Positions 51,844 to 60,722 of a stretch of DNA of 64,000 bases are shown piece after piece. The stretch covers positions 310,001 through 374,000 of the forward strand of contig JAKCFM010000002.1 of NCBI GenBank assembly GCA_025041195.1, read 5' to 3'. This DNA comes from Halobacteriales archaeon YIM A00013. GTDB taxonomy: Archaea; Halobacteriota; Halobacteria; Halobacteriales; Haloarculaceae. How positions within the stretch are numbered: the stretch's first letter is position 1; each line of letters starts with the position of its first letter. The notes under the pieces were generated by a model. It did no database searches, was not told where the DNA came from, and was given only the letters and a program-made list of their open reading frames with translations. The translations under genes were made by a program, and so were the position numbers.

Positions 51844-52860
51844 TCAGCGGGTGTTCATCGTAAGCGCACCGCCTATCAGGATCGTGAAGACGGCAATCAG
51901 AACGCCAGCATTCGAGAGCGGAGCGGAGCCGCCTCGGTTTGAATGATCAGCGTGGGCTGGCGGTGGTACCAGCGTGTGAACGGTCGCCGTGATCGGCGTG
52001 TTCAGCCGTGGGAGTGCCGTGGCCGAGACGATTGCTGTTGGCGTTGCCGTCAGTGTTCCGGCCGGTTCTACGGACGCCATCTGGGTCGGTGGACAGCGCA
52101 GTGCGTCAGCTGAGCTGTCTTCCGTCGTGTTAGGTGGGTTATCCGACGGTGCCGGCGGTGGATTCTCAGTCACGTTGATGCGAACGGGTTCATCCATCGC
52201 TAGTTCAGTGGTTTCACCGCTCCCAGAGCGGACAATCCATGACTCAATTTCGTTCTCTTCGGGCTCGCCAGACCACTCGTCGAACGGATAGTTGTCGGTC
52301 TGATCGTTGAATCGCATCGTGACAGTGATCGTTCGCTCACTGCCGCCATCGAGTCCACGGAAAACGGCGCCATCGGTTCGACCACCGTTCATGAACCACT
52401 CGATGTTGCTCGACCGGTCATCATGCGCAAACGAATCGTCACGGTGTGCGTACGTGTCATCCTCAACGATCCACGCTCCGTCCTCTGGAAGCCCCTCAAT
52501 GGCAGCCGTAATGACAGCCCCACCATCTCCACCGCGCTGGTCGTGAAGAAACACGAGACTCAGCCCCGACTCACCCCGGTAGAGAAACAGCTGGCTCACT
52601 TGATCGCGCTGTAACTCGTCCGTTCCGTAGGAACTGTACTGCCCGGATGGGTCGGACGATGGTGCTCGATAGTCGTAAAACGATTCCGCCGACTGGTTGC
52701 CATCACCCAGCGGCGTCACCGGAATAGTCTGGTCTCCCTGGGTGACGGTGATGGAGTGGGCCTGCGCACGGACGGGCACACTGAATGGCTGGGTGAGGAG
52801 CGCTCCCACGACGAGCACGGTAACGATCGTGGACAGACCACGTCGATACGAACTGGTCAT
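51844..52860 (-). CDS. Secreted, C-terminally anchored protein of unknown function
   Basis: This 338-residue protein has a Sec-type signal peptide (RRGLSTIVTVLVVGALLTQP, probable cleavage after VRA or AQA) and a C-terminal transmembrane segment (AGVLIAVFTILIGGALTM). In between is a beta-rich domain (residues ~35-215) followed by a Pro/Thr-rich stalk (PPPAPSDNPPNTTEDSS) with a single Cys. It is likely displayed on the cell surface. I see no clear PGF-type sorting motif and no known domain. Confidence 0.65.
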   Translation of the reverse strand: MTSSYRRGLSTIVTVLVVGALLTQPFSVPVRAQAHSITVTQGDQTIPVTPLGDGNQSAESFYDYRAPSSDPSGQYSSYGTDELQRDQVSQLFLYRGESGLSLVFLHDQRGGDGGAVITAAIEGLPEDGAWIVEDDTYAHRDDSFAHDDRSSNIEWFMNGGRTDGAVFRGLDGGSERTITVTMRFNDQTDNYPFDEWSGEPEENEIESWIVRSGSGETTELAMDEPVRINVTENPPPAPSDNPPNTTEDSSADALRCPPTQMASVEPAGTLTATPTAIVSATALPRLNTPITATVHTLVPPPAHADHSNRGGSAPLSNAGVLIAVFTILIGGALTMNTR

Positions 52861-52997
52861 CCGTCGTGGTCCCCTCCGTCAGAGTGACACCAACCAGGGG
52901 GTGTCAGTACCCAGCCAATCATCCATAGAAAGTATAGTGTGTTATTCAATAACAGGTGTGCTTGCTAATCAATCTCATTGAGTGAAACGATGGCTGC

Positions 52998-54077
52998 TCA
53001 CGCATCTTCGAACCAGAAATCGCCGTCTTCGATGATGGGATCGCCATCGATGGTGAGCAGGGAGTCCGAGCGCAGGTCGATGAGCATGTCCGTATGAATC
53101 TCGCTCTGGTTTGGGTGTTGATCCTCTGGCACACACTCAGCAAATCCGAATCCGAGCGCGAGATGGACAGTTCCGGCCATCTTCTCGTCGAAGAGCGTGT
53201 TCGTCGTGGCGCGGTCGATCCCACGGTTCATTCCAATGCCGAGTTCGCCAACCCGACGTGCCCCCGCATCGTGCCCGAGGAGCCGATCCATGGCGTCCTG
53301 TTCGTTGCCGGCCGCACAGTCGACGACAACCCCGTTCTCGAAGGTGAGCGTTACATCCTCGATGCGGTCGCCACGATACACGATCGGCAGATCGAACCGC
53401 GCCGTTCCTTCGACGCTCTCGACGACTGGGCTGGTGGCTACCTCACCACCCGGCATATTCCGGGTGGCCCCGTCGTTGAGCGCGGTCCGATCTGCGATTG
53501 ACATGGTGAGATCGGTCTTCCCACACTGAATTCTGACCGTTTCACCGGCGTCGATTCGATCGGCGACGCGTTGCTGGCGACGACGCTGGCGTTCCCAGTC
53601 GACATCCACAGCGTCGTAGACGAATGACCGATACGCGTCGGTTCCCATTCTGGCACGGGAGGCGCCACCAGCGGTCGGATGGACGGTGATCACCCACCGG
53701 TTATCGAGACGTTCGTCGAGAATCGGGCTGTACGCCGCATCGATTGCGTCTGTTACGGCATCCGAAACGGCCGTCGTTTCGTACGGATTCGTCGTGGAGC
53801 TGATCAACACCACGGCATCGGCCGCCTCCATCGCGGCGAGTCGTGGCGCACTCGTCGAAACGTCATCAGGATCGATTGCAGTCTGGTACGCCCGACGCGC
53901 TCGTTCGTCGTGCAATTGGGCCATCGGCGTTGCGCCTCGCTCGCCGAGCACACCGTACAGGGCCGTAATCAACGAAACTGCGTTCTGGCTGCCAATCACT
54001 ACAACGTCGTCATCGGCCGTGACTTCGAGACAGTGATCAACAAGAAGTTCAGCGTGTCGGCGGACTCTGTCGTCCAT
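52998..54077 (-). CDS. Aminopeptidase of the M29 family
   Basis: This 359-residue protein matches the thermophilic M29 metallo-aminopeptidases. The metal-binding region comprises MPGGEVATSPV, GELGIGMNRGI, DEKMAGTVHLALGFGF and SEIHTDMLIDL. The residue counterparts of the dinuclear metal site (Glu in GGE and GEL, His in TVHLALG, His/Asp in IHTDM) are present. It removes N-terminal residues from peptides. A single gene, divergent from the rhomboid gene. Confidence 0.85.
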   Translation of the reverse strand: MDDRVRRHAELLVDHCLEVTADDDVVVIGSQNAVSLITALYGVLGERGATPMAQLHDERARRAYQTAIDPDDVSTSAPRLAAMEAADAVVLISSTTNPYETTAVSDAVTDAIDAAYSPILDERLDNRWVITVHPTAGGASRARMGTDAYRSFVYDAVDVDWERQRRRQQRVADRIDAGETVRIQCGKTDLTMSIADRTALNDGATRNMPGGEVATSPVVESVEGTARFDLPIVYRGDRIEDVTLTFENGVVVDCAAGNEQDAMDRLLGHDAGARRVGELGIGMNRGIDRATTNTLFDEKMAGTVHLALGFGFAECVPEDQHPNQSEIHTDMLIDLRSDSLLTIDGDPIIEDGDFWFEDA

Positions 54078-54238
54078 ACCAGGGCTGTGGGATACACGCG
54101 GTTAAATACGATTCAAGCAACATGAAAGTGAAAGTGAAACCGTGAACATACACCCAGCAGCCGAGCCCAGGATTGGTCACTCGAAGCACGCCTTCGATCT
54201 TCGGAAATCCTAACTTGTTTGCCATCATTAGCTCCACC

Positions 54239-54859
54239 GTGTCCCGAAGTCCGACGCTGACGACCCTGAAGATCATCCTCGTCGTGTTCGTCCTCCAGTT
54301 GGTGTCTGTGACGATTGGGCTCGGAACCGAGCCGTTCGTATTACACCTGCCACTGACCGACGAGCCCTGGACGATCGTTACGAGCGTCTACGCTCACGGT
54401 GGGATCATGCATCTCATCGGAAACTGTTTCGCATTACTCCTGTTTGGATTGGCCGTCGAGTATTTCACCACACCACTCCGTTATCACGCCTTTTTCGTTC
54501 TCTCAGGGGCGCTTGCCGGAATTGCACAGGTGGTGTTTACCTCCGGGTTGGGGATGCTTCCACCGGGAATGATCCGCGTGCTGGGAGCAAGCGGTGCGAT
54601 ATTCGCGCTGATGGGCTACGCAATCAGCGGGAACGCCCTTTCGGCGGGACTGCTCTCCCGACTCGGCCGGCGGGCGCAGATACTGCTAATTTTCATCATT
54701 GCCGCTGTTTTCACCGCACAGAATGCGGGCCCAGGCGTCGCGAACATGGCGCATTTCGCCGGCATTGCCATTGGTCTGGTGGCAGGCCGGTTTCAGCTGC
54801 TCCACACCACATCGGAATCGAACACGGAGGACCATCCCGATCCCCTCCAAACATATTAG
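54239..54859 (+). CDS. Rhomboid intramembrane serine protease
   Basis: This protein of about 206 residues has six transmembrane segments. The catalytic Ser is in GASGAIFALMGY and the catalytic His in NMAHFAGIAIGLVAG. The HLIGNCFALLLFG segment supplies the oxyanion Asn. A GTG at 54239 (SRSPTLTTLKIILVVFV) is the likely start; a TTG at 54173 would add 22 residues. It cleaves single-span membrane proteins; substrates are unknown. Confidence 0.85.
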   Translation: MSRSPTLTTLKIILVVFVLQLVSVTIGLGTEPFVLHLPLTDEPWTIVTSVYAHGGIMHLIGNCFALLLFGLAVEYFTTPLRYHAFFVLSGALAGIAQVVFTSGLGMLPPGMIRVLGASGAIFALMGYAISGNALSAGLLSRLGRRAQILLIFIIAAVFTAQNAGPGVANMAHFAGIAIGLVAGRFQLLHTTSESNTEDHPDPLQTY

Positions 54860-54886
54860 TAACTGAATAGACATTGTCAGGGCACA

Positions 54887-55772
54887 ATGGGCGTGCTTCA
54901 TACCCCCGAAAACTGTTTTGCGGCAGTTTCAGGCTATCCGTACGAACCACAGTCGATCGACGTTGACGGGCTGTCGATGGCGTATGTCGAAGCTGGGAGC
55001 GGCCAGGAAACGTTTCTCTGTCTTCACGGCGAGCCAACCTGGGGCTATCTATACCGATCGCTCATTCCCACGCTTTCATCCGTTGGACGCGTCATCGTCC
55101 CGGACTTTCTCGGCTTTGGGCGATCCGACAAACTCGACGATCCCGAGGCGTACTCGTTCGAGTTTCACTACGATGCACTGCAGCGGCTGGTCGAGACGCT
55201 CAATCTGCAGAATATCACGTTGGTCTGTCAGGACTGGGGTGGGATCCTGGGTCTCTCGCTTGCGGCTAGCGAGCCAGAGCGATTCGCCCGGCTCGTTCCG
55301 ATGAACACCGGCATCCCACGCGGAACGCAGGAGATGCCAGAGGACTGGGAACAGTTCAGATCGTTCGTCGAAACCGCAGAGCAGCTCCCGATCGGGACGT
55401 TGATCCAGAACGCAACGGCAACCGATCTGGACGAACAAACCCTCGCCGCTTACAATGCGCCGTTTCCCACGGAGTCACACAAGGCCGGTGCGCGTGCGTG
55501 GCCGGATATGGTCGCGAAAGGGTGGTGGCGATGGCCACGAAATCACCCGCACCGCGAGCGAGCGACTCGGCGAGTGGGAGAAACCAGCGTTCGTCCTGTT
55601 TTCCGACAGCGATCCAATCACAAGGGGCAATCGTGATCCACTCCGGAGGCACATTCCCACAGCAACAAATCAACCCGACAGATGGATCGAGGGCGCCGGT
55701 CACTTCCTGCAGGAGGACGAGGGCGAAAAGATCGCCGAAGAGATTATAGCCTTCGTCCGGCGGACGAAATAA
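54887..55772 (+). pseudogene. Haloalkane dehalogenase-like alpha/beta hydrolase, frameshifted
   Basis: The first ~210 codons encode a haloalkane dehalogenase-like enzyme: HGEPTWGYLYRSLIP with the oxyanion region, nucleophile Asp in VCQDWGG, and DFLGFGRSDK. Near 55520-55535, a GGGTGGTGG run, the frame breaks. The missing part continues in the +1 frame as ERLGEWEKPAFVLFSDSDPI, then IEGAGHFLQEDEG with the catalytic His, and ends at 55772. The total length fits the ~295-residue family if one base is removed. It is either a recent pseudogene or a sequencing error. Confidence 0.75.
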
Positions 55773-55776
55773 GCAT

Positions 55777-57132
55777 TCACTCAAGCAGTGGCGTCCCATC
55801 GGCACGAGGACCAAGCTGTGGTCCGAACGGTGGGTCGTCGGGATCGATCACGCGGCGCTCGGTGTAATCGGTCGACCGCTCGACCGGCGTGCGCCCGATT
55901 GCCGTGATCATCTCGACATACTCGGCGAACGATCTGGCCTGTCCATACCGACCACCAGCGCGTCGGGTGATCTCCTCTGAGAGAATCGTTCCCATGAAAT
56001 CATCCGCTCCACAGGAGAGCATTTTCAGGCCGCCCTCGTCGCCATACTTCACCCACGACGACTGAATGTGATCGATGTTGTCGAGATAGAGCCTGGAGAC
56101 GGCGATCATTAGCTCGTCTTCGTGCATTGAGGCACCATTGTCGACGTAGCCTTCTTCGTACAACGGCGTCTGCTGGTGGATGAATGAGAGCGGGACGAAC
56201 TCCGTGATCGCACCGATATCGTCCTGTAGATTGCGGACTCGATCGAGATGCATGATCCGGTGGCGCTCGTTTTCGACGTGCCCGTACATGATCGTCGCCG
56301 TTGTGGAGAGTCCGACCGACGCGGCCGCTCGCATCGCCGCAAGCCAGGCATCCGTGTTCATCTTCCCCGGACAGATCACATCACGAACTTCATCGACAAG
56401 AATTTCGGCGGCCGTTCCCGGCACGCTGTCGAGTCCAGCATCCCGAAGTCGGCCGTAGACCGTCTCGTATCCCCAGTCAGCCCCTCGTTTTGCGTGGTAG
56501 GCTTCCTCCGGTGTCATCGAATGGAGATGGACGCCACCGACGGCCATCGCCCGAATTTGTTCGACGTACGTTCCCGGATCGACGGTGTAGCGCTCGGGTG
56601 ATTTGTAGTTCAGATCACCGCGCTCGCTGGCTTCAAGCAGTTCGCGATGGTCGTCGTCAAGACCAAAGGCGGGATGGAGTCCGGAAACGGAGGTCACCTC
56701 ATAGATACCAGTGTCGAGTGCGTCCTGAACGATGCGACGTGATTTCGCTGGGGGTTTCGTAAAGCCATCGTGTGATTCTGGACTCTCGCGAAGAAACTGC
56801 TTCGACCGATCTTTGAAATTGCAAAAGAGACAGCCAGTGTTACAGGCGGTGGTCACGTTGTTGTTGAGATTCGCCACGAACGTGACCTCCTCACCCACTC
56901 GTTCCTGTCGGCGACGGTCGGCGAGCTCAAGCACCTGCTCTTTGCGTTCAAGATCGATGCCGGGCGTGTCCGTCCCGGTTGTCAACAGTGCGACGCCGTC
57001 CTCAACTGACAGTCGATCACCGCTTCGTGCGGCCTCCAGTGCGTTCTCGAACGATTGGTCGGTCGTTGCTCGGTGCGTAAAGTCGAACCGATCACGTGGA
57101 ACGTTGGACCGAGACGGACTGGATTGCGCCAT
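55777..57132 (-). CDS. cofH: 7,8-didemethyl-8-hydroxy-5-deazariboflavin synthase subunit 2 (CofH)
   Basis: This 451-residue radical SAM enzyme has the CxxxCxxC cluster motif at C97, C101 and C104 (TACNTGCLFCNF). It also has VSGLHPAFGLDD, AVGGVHLHSMTPEEAYHAKR and FVPLSFIHQQTPLY, all typical of CofH. With CofG it builds the F0 chromophore of coenzyme F420. CofG is not in the window. It ends 4 nt from the dehalogenase stop (convergent). Confidence 0.93.
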   Translation of the reverse strand: MAQSSPSRSNVPRDRFDFTHRATTDQSFENALEAARSGDRLSVEDGVALLTTGTDTPGIDLERKEQVLELADRRRQERVGEEVTFVANLNNNVTTACNTGCLFCNFKDRSKQFLRESPESHDGFTKPPAKSRRIVQDALDTGIYEVTSVSGLHPAFGLDDDHRELLEASERGDLNYKSPERYTVDPGTYVEQIRAMAVGGVHLHSMTPEEAYHAKRGADWGYETVYGRLRDAGLDSVPGTAAEILVDEVRDVICPGKMNTDAWLAAMRAAASVGLSTTATIMYGHVENERHRIMHLDRVRNLQDDIGAITEFVPLSFIHQQTPLYEEGYVDNGASMHEDELMIAVSRLYLDNIDHIQSSWVKYGDEGGLKMLSCGADDFMGTILSEEITRRAGGRYGQARSFAEYVEMITAIGRTPVERSTDYTERRVIDPDDPPFGPQLGPRADGTPLLE

Positions 57133-57177
57133 ATCTGGGCAAGCAATGGGGATACAAAGTGTCTTTCGCTACCACAA

Positions 57178-58140
57178 CTACTCGCTTTGTGCCCCAAGTG
57201 GGACGTCTGTGTCATCTGTGGGTCCATCCGGGATGGCTGCTTCGAGCTGGGTCGGCGTCCCAAGCTGCACTGCAGCTTCGTCGACATCCTCGCGGAGATG
57301 GGTCGTGCCGTTGTGAACGTAGATGCTATCAGAGAGATGGAGATGGACGGCTTCGAGAAGTGCTTCGGCTTCAAGGGGCTGTCCGCGCCGCCGTAGCGTT
57401 TCGGGCGTTGCATCGTCGGGCACATCGAAGACGCGTTGCGTGATGATCGGTCCCTGATCGAGATCAGTCGTTGCGTAGTGCGCTGTCACCCCAGCCACCC
57501 GAACGCCCGCGTCAATGGCCTGCCGGTATGGTTCGGCACCAGCAAACGACGGCAGCATCGACGGGTGGATGTTGATGATACGGCGTTCGTACCGGAACAC
57601 CACTTCCGGGCTCAGAATTCGCATGTATCTCGCCAGGACGATTAGCTCCACGTTGTACGCATCGAGCCGTTCGAGCAGCTCGGTCTCGTCTGGCGTTCCG
57701 TTCTCGTCGCCAATGTCGTAGAACGGAATGTCAGCCTGCTCTGCGATCGGTTCCAGATCGGCGTGATTCCCAACCACACACGCGATGGTTCCCTCCAGCG
57801 CACCCGACTCGACCGCCTCGATGAGCGCTTCGAGACAGTGCGACTCCTTGGTGACAAGCACGCCGATGTTTCGTGAATCATCCTCGTCCGGAAAGCGGAT
57901 CTGGACGCTCACGCCGAGCTCCTCGCCCAGCTCCTGGAGGTCCTCACGCAGCGTCGTTTCGCGACAGACCATTTCGGTCGCATCCACGTGCATCGTCATC
58001 CGGAACAGCCCGTCCTGGACGGCCTGGTCCAGATCCTCGATGTTGATGTTGCGTTCGAACAGGAGATTCGTGAAGTTCGCTATCAGACCCGTGTCATCTT
58101 CGCCGACGATCGTGATTTCGGTGTATCGTTGTTTCGTCAT
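57178..58140 (-). CDS. purU: Formyltetrahydrofolate deformylase
   Basis: This 320-residue protein has an N-terminal ACT domain (EITIVGEDDTGLIANFTNLL) at residues ~5-85 and a formyltransferase-like domain: VLVTKESHCLEALI, then IVLARYMRILSPEVV. The catalytic set is the Asn/His of INIHPSMLPSFAGA and the Asp of ATTDLDQGPII. It releases formate from 10-formyl-tetrahydrofolate for purine synthesis or folate balance. It is a single gene, ~45 nt upstream of cofH on the same strand. Confidence 0.9.
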   Translation of the reverse strand: MTKQRYTEITIVGEDDTGLIANFTNLLFERNINIEDLDQAVQDGLFRMTMHVDATEMVCRETTLREDLQELGEELGVSVQIRFPDEDDSRNIGVLVTKESHCLEALIEAVESGALEGTIACVVGNHADLEPIAEQADIPFYDIGDENGTPDETELLERLDAYNVELIVLARYMRILSPEVVFRYERRIINIHPSMLPSFAGAEPYRQAIDAGVRVAGVTAHYATTDLDQGPIITQRVFDVPDDATPETLRRRGQPLEAEALLEAVHLHLSDSIYVHNGTTHLREDVDEAAVQLGTPTQLEAAIPDGPTDDTDVPLGAQSE

Positions 58141-58235
58141 TGTAACGCTAACTCAATCCACTGTGTTCTACTGTAGCTGGGGTACTGTGGCGACCAAAAA
58201 CCCATCGGATCGTGACAAGCAGTTATGTGTAATTA

Positions 58236-58314
58236 GGCGCTAATACCCCTCCCTCAAGGAGCAACGGAGGGAGCGAAGCGACCGAGTAGCGCAGTAGGGA
58301 GGGGATACAGCGCC
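58236..58314. repeat. Left-end palindrome of the tnpB element
   Basis: Arms GGCGCT-aat-ACCCCTCCCT (58236-58254) and AGGGAGGGGAT-ac-AGCGCC (58296-58314) pair over 15 or more bases. A smaller hairpin CTCCCTC/GAGGGAG (58249-58255, 58267-58273) competes within it. IS200/IS605 ends are recognised as such folded single strands. Confidence 0.65.
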
Positions 58315-58396
58315 GTCATCGTCTTGCTTGCACCGAAGACTGCTCTCCCACAACCCCACGGAATCGGTACACTTTAGTTACTACGATGTCTACACA

Positions 58397-58555
58397 ATGT
58401 ATATGGAACGGTTCGAAATCAATGGCCATGAAGTCGTGGACGGCGATGTGCGCCCGACCGGTAACGGTGCTCACGTCTACGTCCCACGGCGATGGCTCGG
58501 TGCGGACGTGAAAATCGTTCGTGTTTCCGAACCAGATTCCGATTCCGACGAGTAG
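58397..58555 (+). CDS. DUF2080 family transposon-associated protein
   Basis: This 52-residue protein starts MYMERFEINGHEVVDGDVRP and has TGNGAHVYVPRRWLGADVKI and VRVSEPD. That is the standard form of the small DUF2080 protein encoded just before tnpB in haloarchaeal elements. It looks like a swapped-hairpin DNA-binding fold and may be an autoregulator. It ends 4 nt before the tnpB start. Confidence 0.85.
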   Translation: MYMERFEINGHEVVDGDVRPTGNGAHVYVPRRWLGADVKIVRVSEPDSDSDE

Positions 58556-58559
58556 ACCC

Positions 58560-59780
58560 ATGCGATACAACTACCGATACAGACTCAATCCGTCCGACAC
58601 TCACCGAGAGACGTTGGACTACCATCGCGACCTGTATCGGCAAGTGTACAACCACTTCCTCCACCGACTCAACCGAGAAGACGGGACGACGAAATACGGC
58701 GAGATCAATCAACTCCCGTCGATTAAGAAGTGGTGGGATGACCTCACTGACTTGTATTCTCGCACACTTCAGAACGTTGTTGAGAGATTGTACACCAATC
58801 TCTCACGGCTGAAGGACGCGAAAGATGCAGGGCGAAAGGTCGGTCTACTCAAGTGGAAAGGGCTGGCTGAGTACCGATCATTCACGTATAGACAGTCTGG
58901 CTTCGAACTCAAGAACACGAGTGGTCAGACCGTTCTACGGCTTTCAAAGATCGGAGAAATACCTGTTCATTTCCACCGAGATATTCCCGAGAACGCGACT
59001 ATCAAACAAGTCACAGTCAAGAAGGAACCAACGGGGGAATGGTTCGCCACGTTTGGCGTCGAAATGGACCATGAACCGCCCGAACCGCCTGAGAATCCCG
59101 AGCGGTGCGTCGGCATCGACGTGGGGATTCTCAAGTATGTTCACGACACGGACGGCACGGCGGTCGGGTCGCTCGATCTATCCCACGAGCGCGAACGCTT
59201 GCAGCGTGAGCAACGGAAACTCGCGCGGAAGCAACACGGGTCGAGCAACTATGAGAAGCAACGACGATGCGTGGCGGAGTGTCACGCCGATCTTCGTCGG
59301 AAGCGCCGCGACTTCTTACACAAACTCTCGGACTACTACGCTCAGGAGTACGACCTTGTCGCTGTCGAAGACTTGAACGTCGCCGGGATGATGCAGTTCG
59401 ACTCGAACTCACGAAACCGAGCATCCGCCGCGTGGGGGACTTTTCTTCGGATGCTCGAATACAAGTGCGAGCGAGATGGAACACACTTCATTCCTGTTCC
59501 CCCCCGGAACACTACGAAAGAGTGTGCGGCGTGTGGTGTCAAGACCAACAAACAGTTGTGGGTCCGCGAACACTCCTGTCCGTCGTGCGGATTCACCGCC
59601 GATAGGGATTGGAACGCGGCGTGGAACATCCTGCGGCGTGGAATCAAGAAGTTAGGAGCGGGACGCTCCAAATCAACGTCTGTGGAGACTGCGCTCCCTA
59701 CGGGAACCACTTCGGTTCCTGCAAAGCGCGTTCGCCAGACTACGTCTGGCGGGCAACCAGAACGCAAAGCGTTCTGGTGA
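58560..59780 (+). CDS. tnpB: TnpB, RNA-guided DNA endonuclease of an IS200/IS605-type element
   Basis: This 406-residue protein has the TnpB RuvC-like nuclease with D187 (CVGIDVGI), E270 (VAVEDLNVAGM) and D350 (ADRDWNAAWNI). The zinc finger is C322-x2-C325 and C340-x2-C343. The N-terminus has the helix-turn-helix and wedge region YNYRYRLNPSDTHRETLDYH. All catalytic residues are present, so it could be an active nuclease guided by an RNA from its own 3' end. The MFPNQIP frame upstream is inside DUF2080 and is not used. Confidence 0.9.
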   Translation: MRYNYRYRLNPSDTHRETLDYHRDLYRQVYNHFLHRLNREDGTTKYGEINQLPSIKKWWDDLTDLYSRTLQNVVERLYTNLSRLKDAKDAGRKVGLLKWKGLAEYRSFTYRQSGFELKNTSGQTVLRLSKIGEIPVHFHRDIPENATIKQVTVKKEPTGEWFATFGVEMDHEPPEPPENPERCVGIDVGILKYVHDTDGTAVGSLDLSHERERLQREQRKLARKQHGSSNYEKQRRCVAECHADLRRKRRDFLHKLSDYYAQEYDLVAVEDLNVAGMMQFDSNSRNRASAAWGTFLRMLEYKCERDGTHFIPVPPRNTTKECAACGVKTNKQLWVREHSCPSCGFTADRDWNAAWNILRRGIKKLGAGRSKSTSVETALPTGTTSVPAKRVRQTTSGGQPERKAFW

Positions 59781-59798
59781 CGTCATTGAAACAGGAAG

Positions 59799-59848
59799 CC
59801 CCGACCTCAAGGAACGAGCCGTGTCTGCGGCGAGTGAGTAGGTCGGGG
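59799..59848 (+). ncRNA. Right-end hairpin, candidate guide-RNA scaffold of TnpB
   Basis: CCCCGACCT (59799-59807) pairs with AGGTCGGGG (59840-59848) shortly after the tnpB stop. The guide (omega) RNA of TnpB usually overlaps the end of tnpB and the right end of the element. The guide would then be the sequence beyond the element, which here is the 3' end of the neighbouring gene. Boundaries are inferred. Confidence 0.4.
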
Positions 59849-59852
59849 TAGT

Positions 59853-60650
59853 TCACGTGTTCTCCGTCAGCGCATCTGTTTGTTCCCAGAGCAGTTCCAG
59901 CAGTCGCTCGTCGTGCGCTCCCACCAACAGCTCCCCAGCGGATCGAACGGTTGCTGTGCTTTCGGCGGCAAACAGCTCGATCGCGGCGCGCTCTTCTTCG
60001 TTTGGCTGGCACACGATGATCGCCTGGACAGTTCCGGTGGCGAACGCGCTCGTGTGAACGGTTGGGGCCCAGCTGTGTATCACTCGCTTGACGCGCGCGT
60101 CGATGGCGATTTCCATCTCGTCGAATGTGGCTTTCAGCGACGGCGTCTGCGGGACCGACCGCCCGATGATTGTGGCGACGGTGCTCGCTTCTGGCGACGG
60201 AACGGAGACATCGGCGACGGGAACACCGTTGCGCGTGATGGAGCCGTTTCGCCTGGCGACCAGCAGTACATCCGAAATCGGCTGGTAGATCGCCGCAACA
60301 ACCGGTGTTCCATCGTGTTCGACGGCGACCGCGCTGGCAACGCCAGGAATCCCAGCGGCGTAGTTGTTGGTGCCGTCCAGGGGATCGACAAACCACTGAT
60401 ACGGCTCGCTCCCGTCGTGGACCCCCGCCTCCTCGGAGTAGACCGCATGCTCTGGAAACGCGGTTCGAATCACCGGGAGCATTCGGCGTTCTGCAGCCAC
60501 GTCGGCCCGTGCAGAGACGTCGGTGCTCTCGTAGGTGAGCTCCCGGTCGGTCGTTTGATATCGATGGCGGAGCACTGTTCCCCCAGCTGTGACCGCTGCC
60601 GTGGCAATCGCCTCGAGTTCGTCGTCCGGTGTCATCTGCGTTGCTTTCAT
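59853..60650 (-). CDS. Inositol monophosphatase-like protein, atypical
   Basis: This 265-residue protein has the first two metal motifs of the family: E-E in YSEEAGVHDG and DPLDGTNNY in WFVDPLDGTNNYAAG. The usual third motif W-D-x-A-A-G is not recognisable; the region instead reads SWAPTVHTSAFATG and VCQPNEEERAAIELF. It may be an FBPase/IMPase-type phosphatase with altered activity or a regulatory relative. Its stop lies 3 nt from the right end of the tnpB element, which may have altered the C-terminus. Confidence 0.75.
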   Translation of the reverse strand: MKATQMTPDDELEAIATAAVTAGGTVLRHRYQTTDRELTYESTDVSARADVAAERRMLPVIRTAFPEHAVYSEEAGVHDGSEPYQWFVDPLDGTNNYAAGIPGVASAVAVEHDGTPVVAAIYQPISDVLLVARRNGSITRNGVPVADVSVPSPEASTVATIIGRSVPQTPSLKATFDEMEIAIDARVKRVIHSWAPTVHTSAFATGTVQAIIVCQPNEEERAAIELFAAESTATVRSAGELLVGAHDERLLELLWEQTDALTENT

Positions 60651-60722
60651 TCACACACTGGAAACCCCTTGGCACTGTTGAATCGAAACGGCTACCCCAC
60701 CGCAGTGATACTGCCCGATTCC

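Larger units (their letters stand above)
58236..59850 (+). mobile_element. IS200/IS605-group element with DUF2080 and tnpB, no tnpA
   Basis: The element spans a 79-nt left-end palindrome (58236-58314), the DUF2080 gene, tnpB, and a right-end hairpin (59799-59848). No Y1 transposase gene is present, so it would need TnpA in trans, as other IS1341-type elements do. It lies between purU and the IMPase-like gene, ending 3 nt before the latter's stop. Exact ends are estimated from the structures. Confidence 0.75.

Noticed and set aside
59880-60722. N-terminal extension of the methyltransferase at 60723
   Set aside because: It is antisense to the IMPase-like gene; homology to methyltransferases starts after MPADD.
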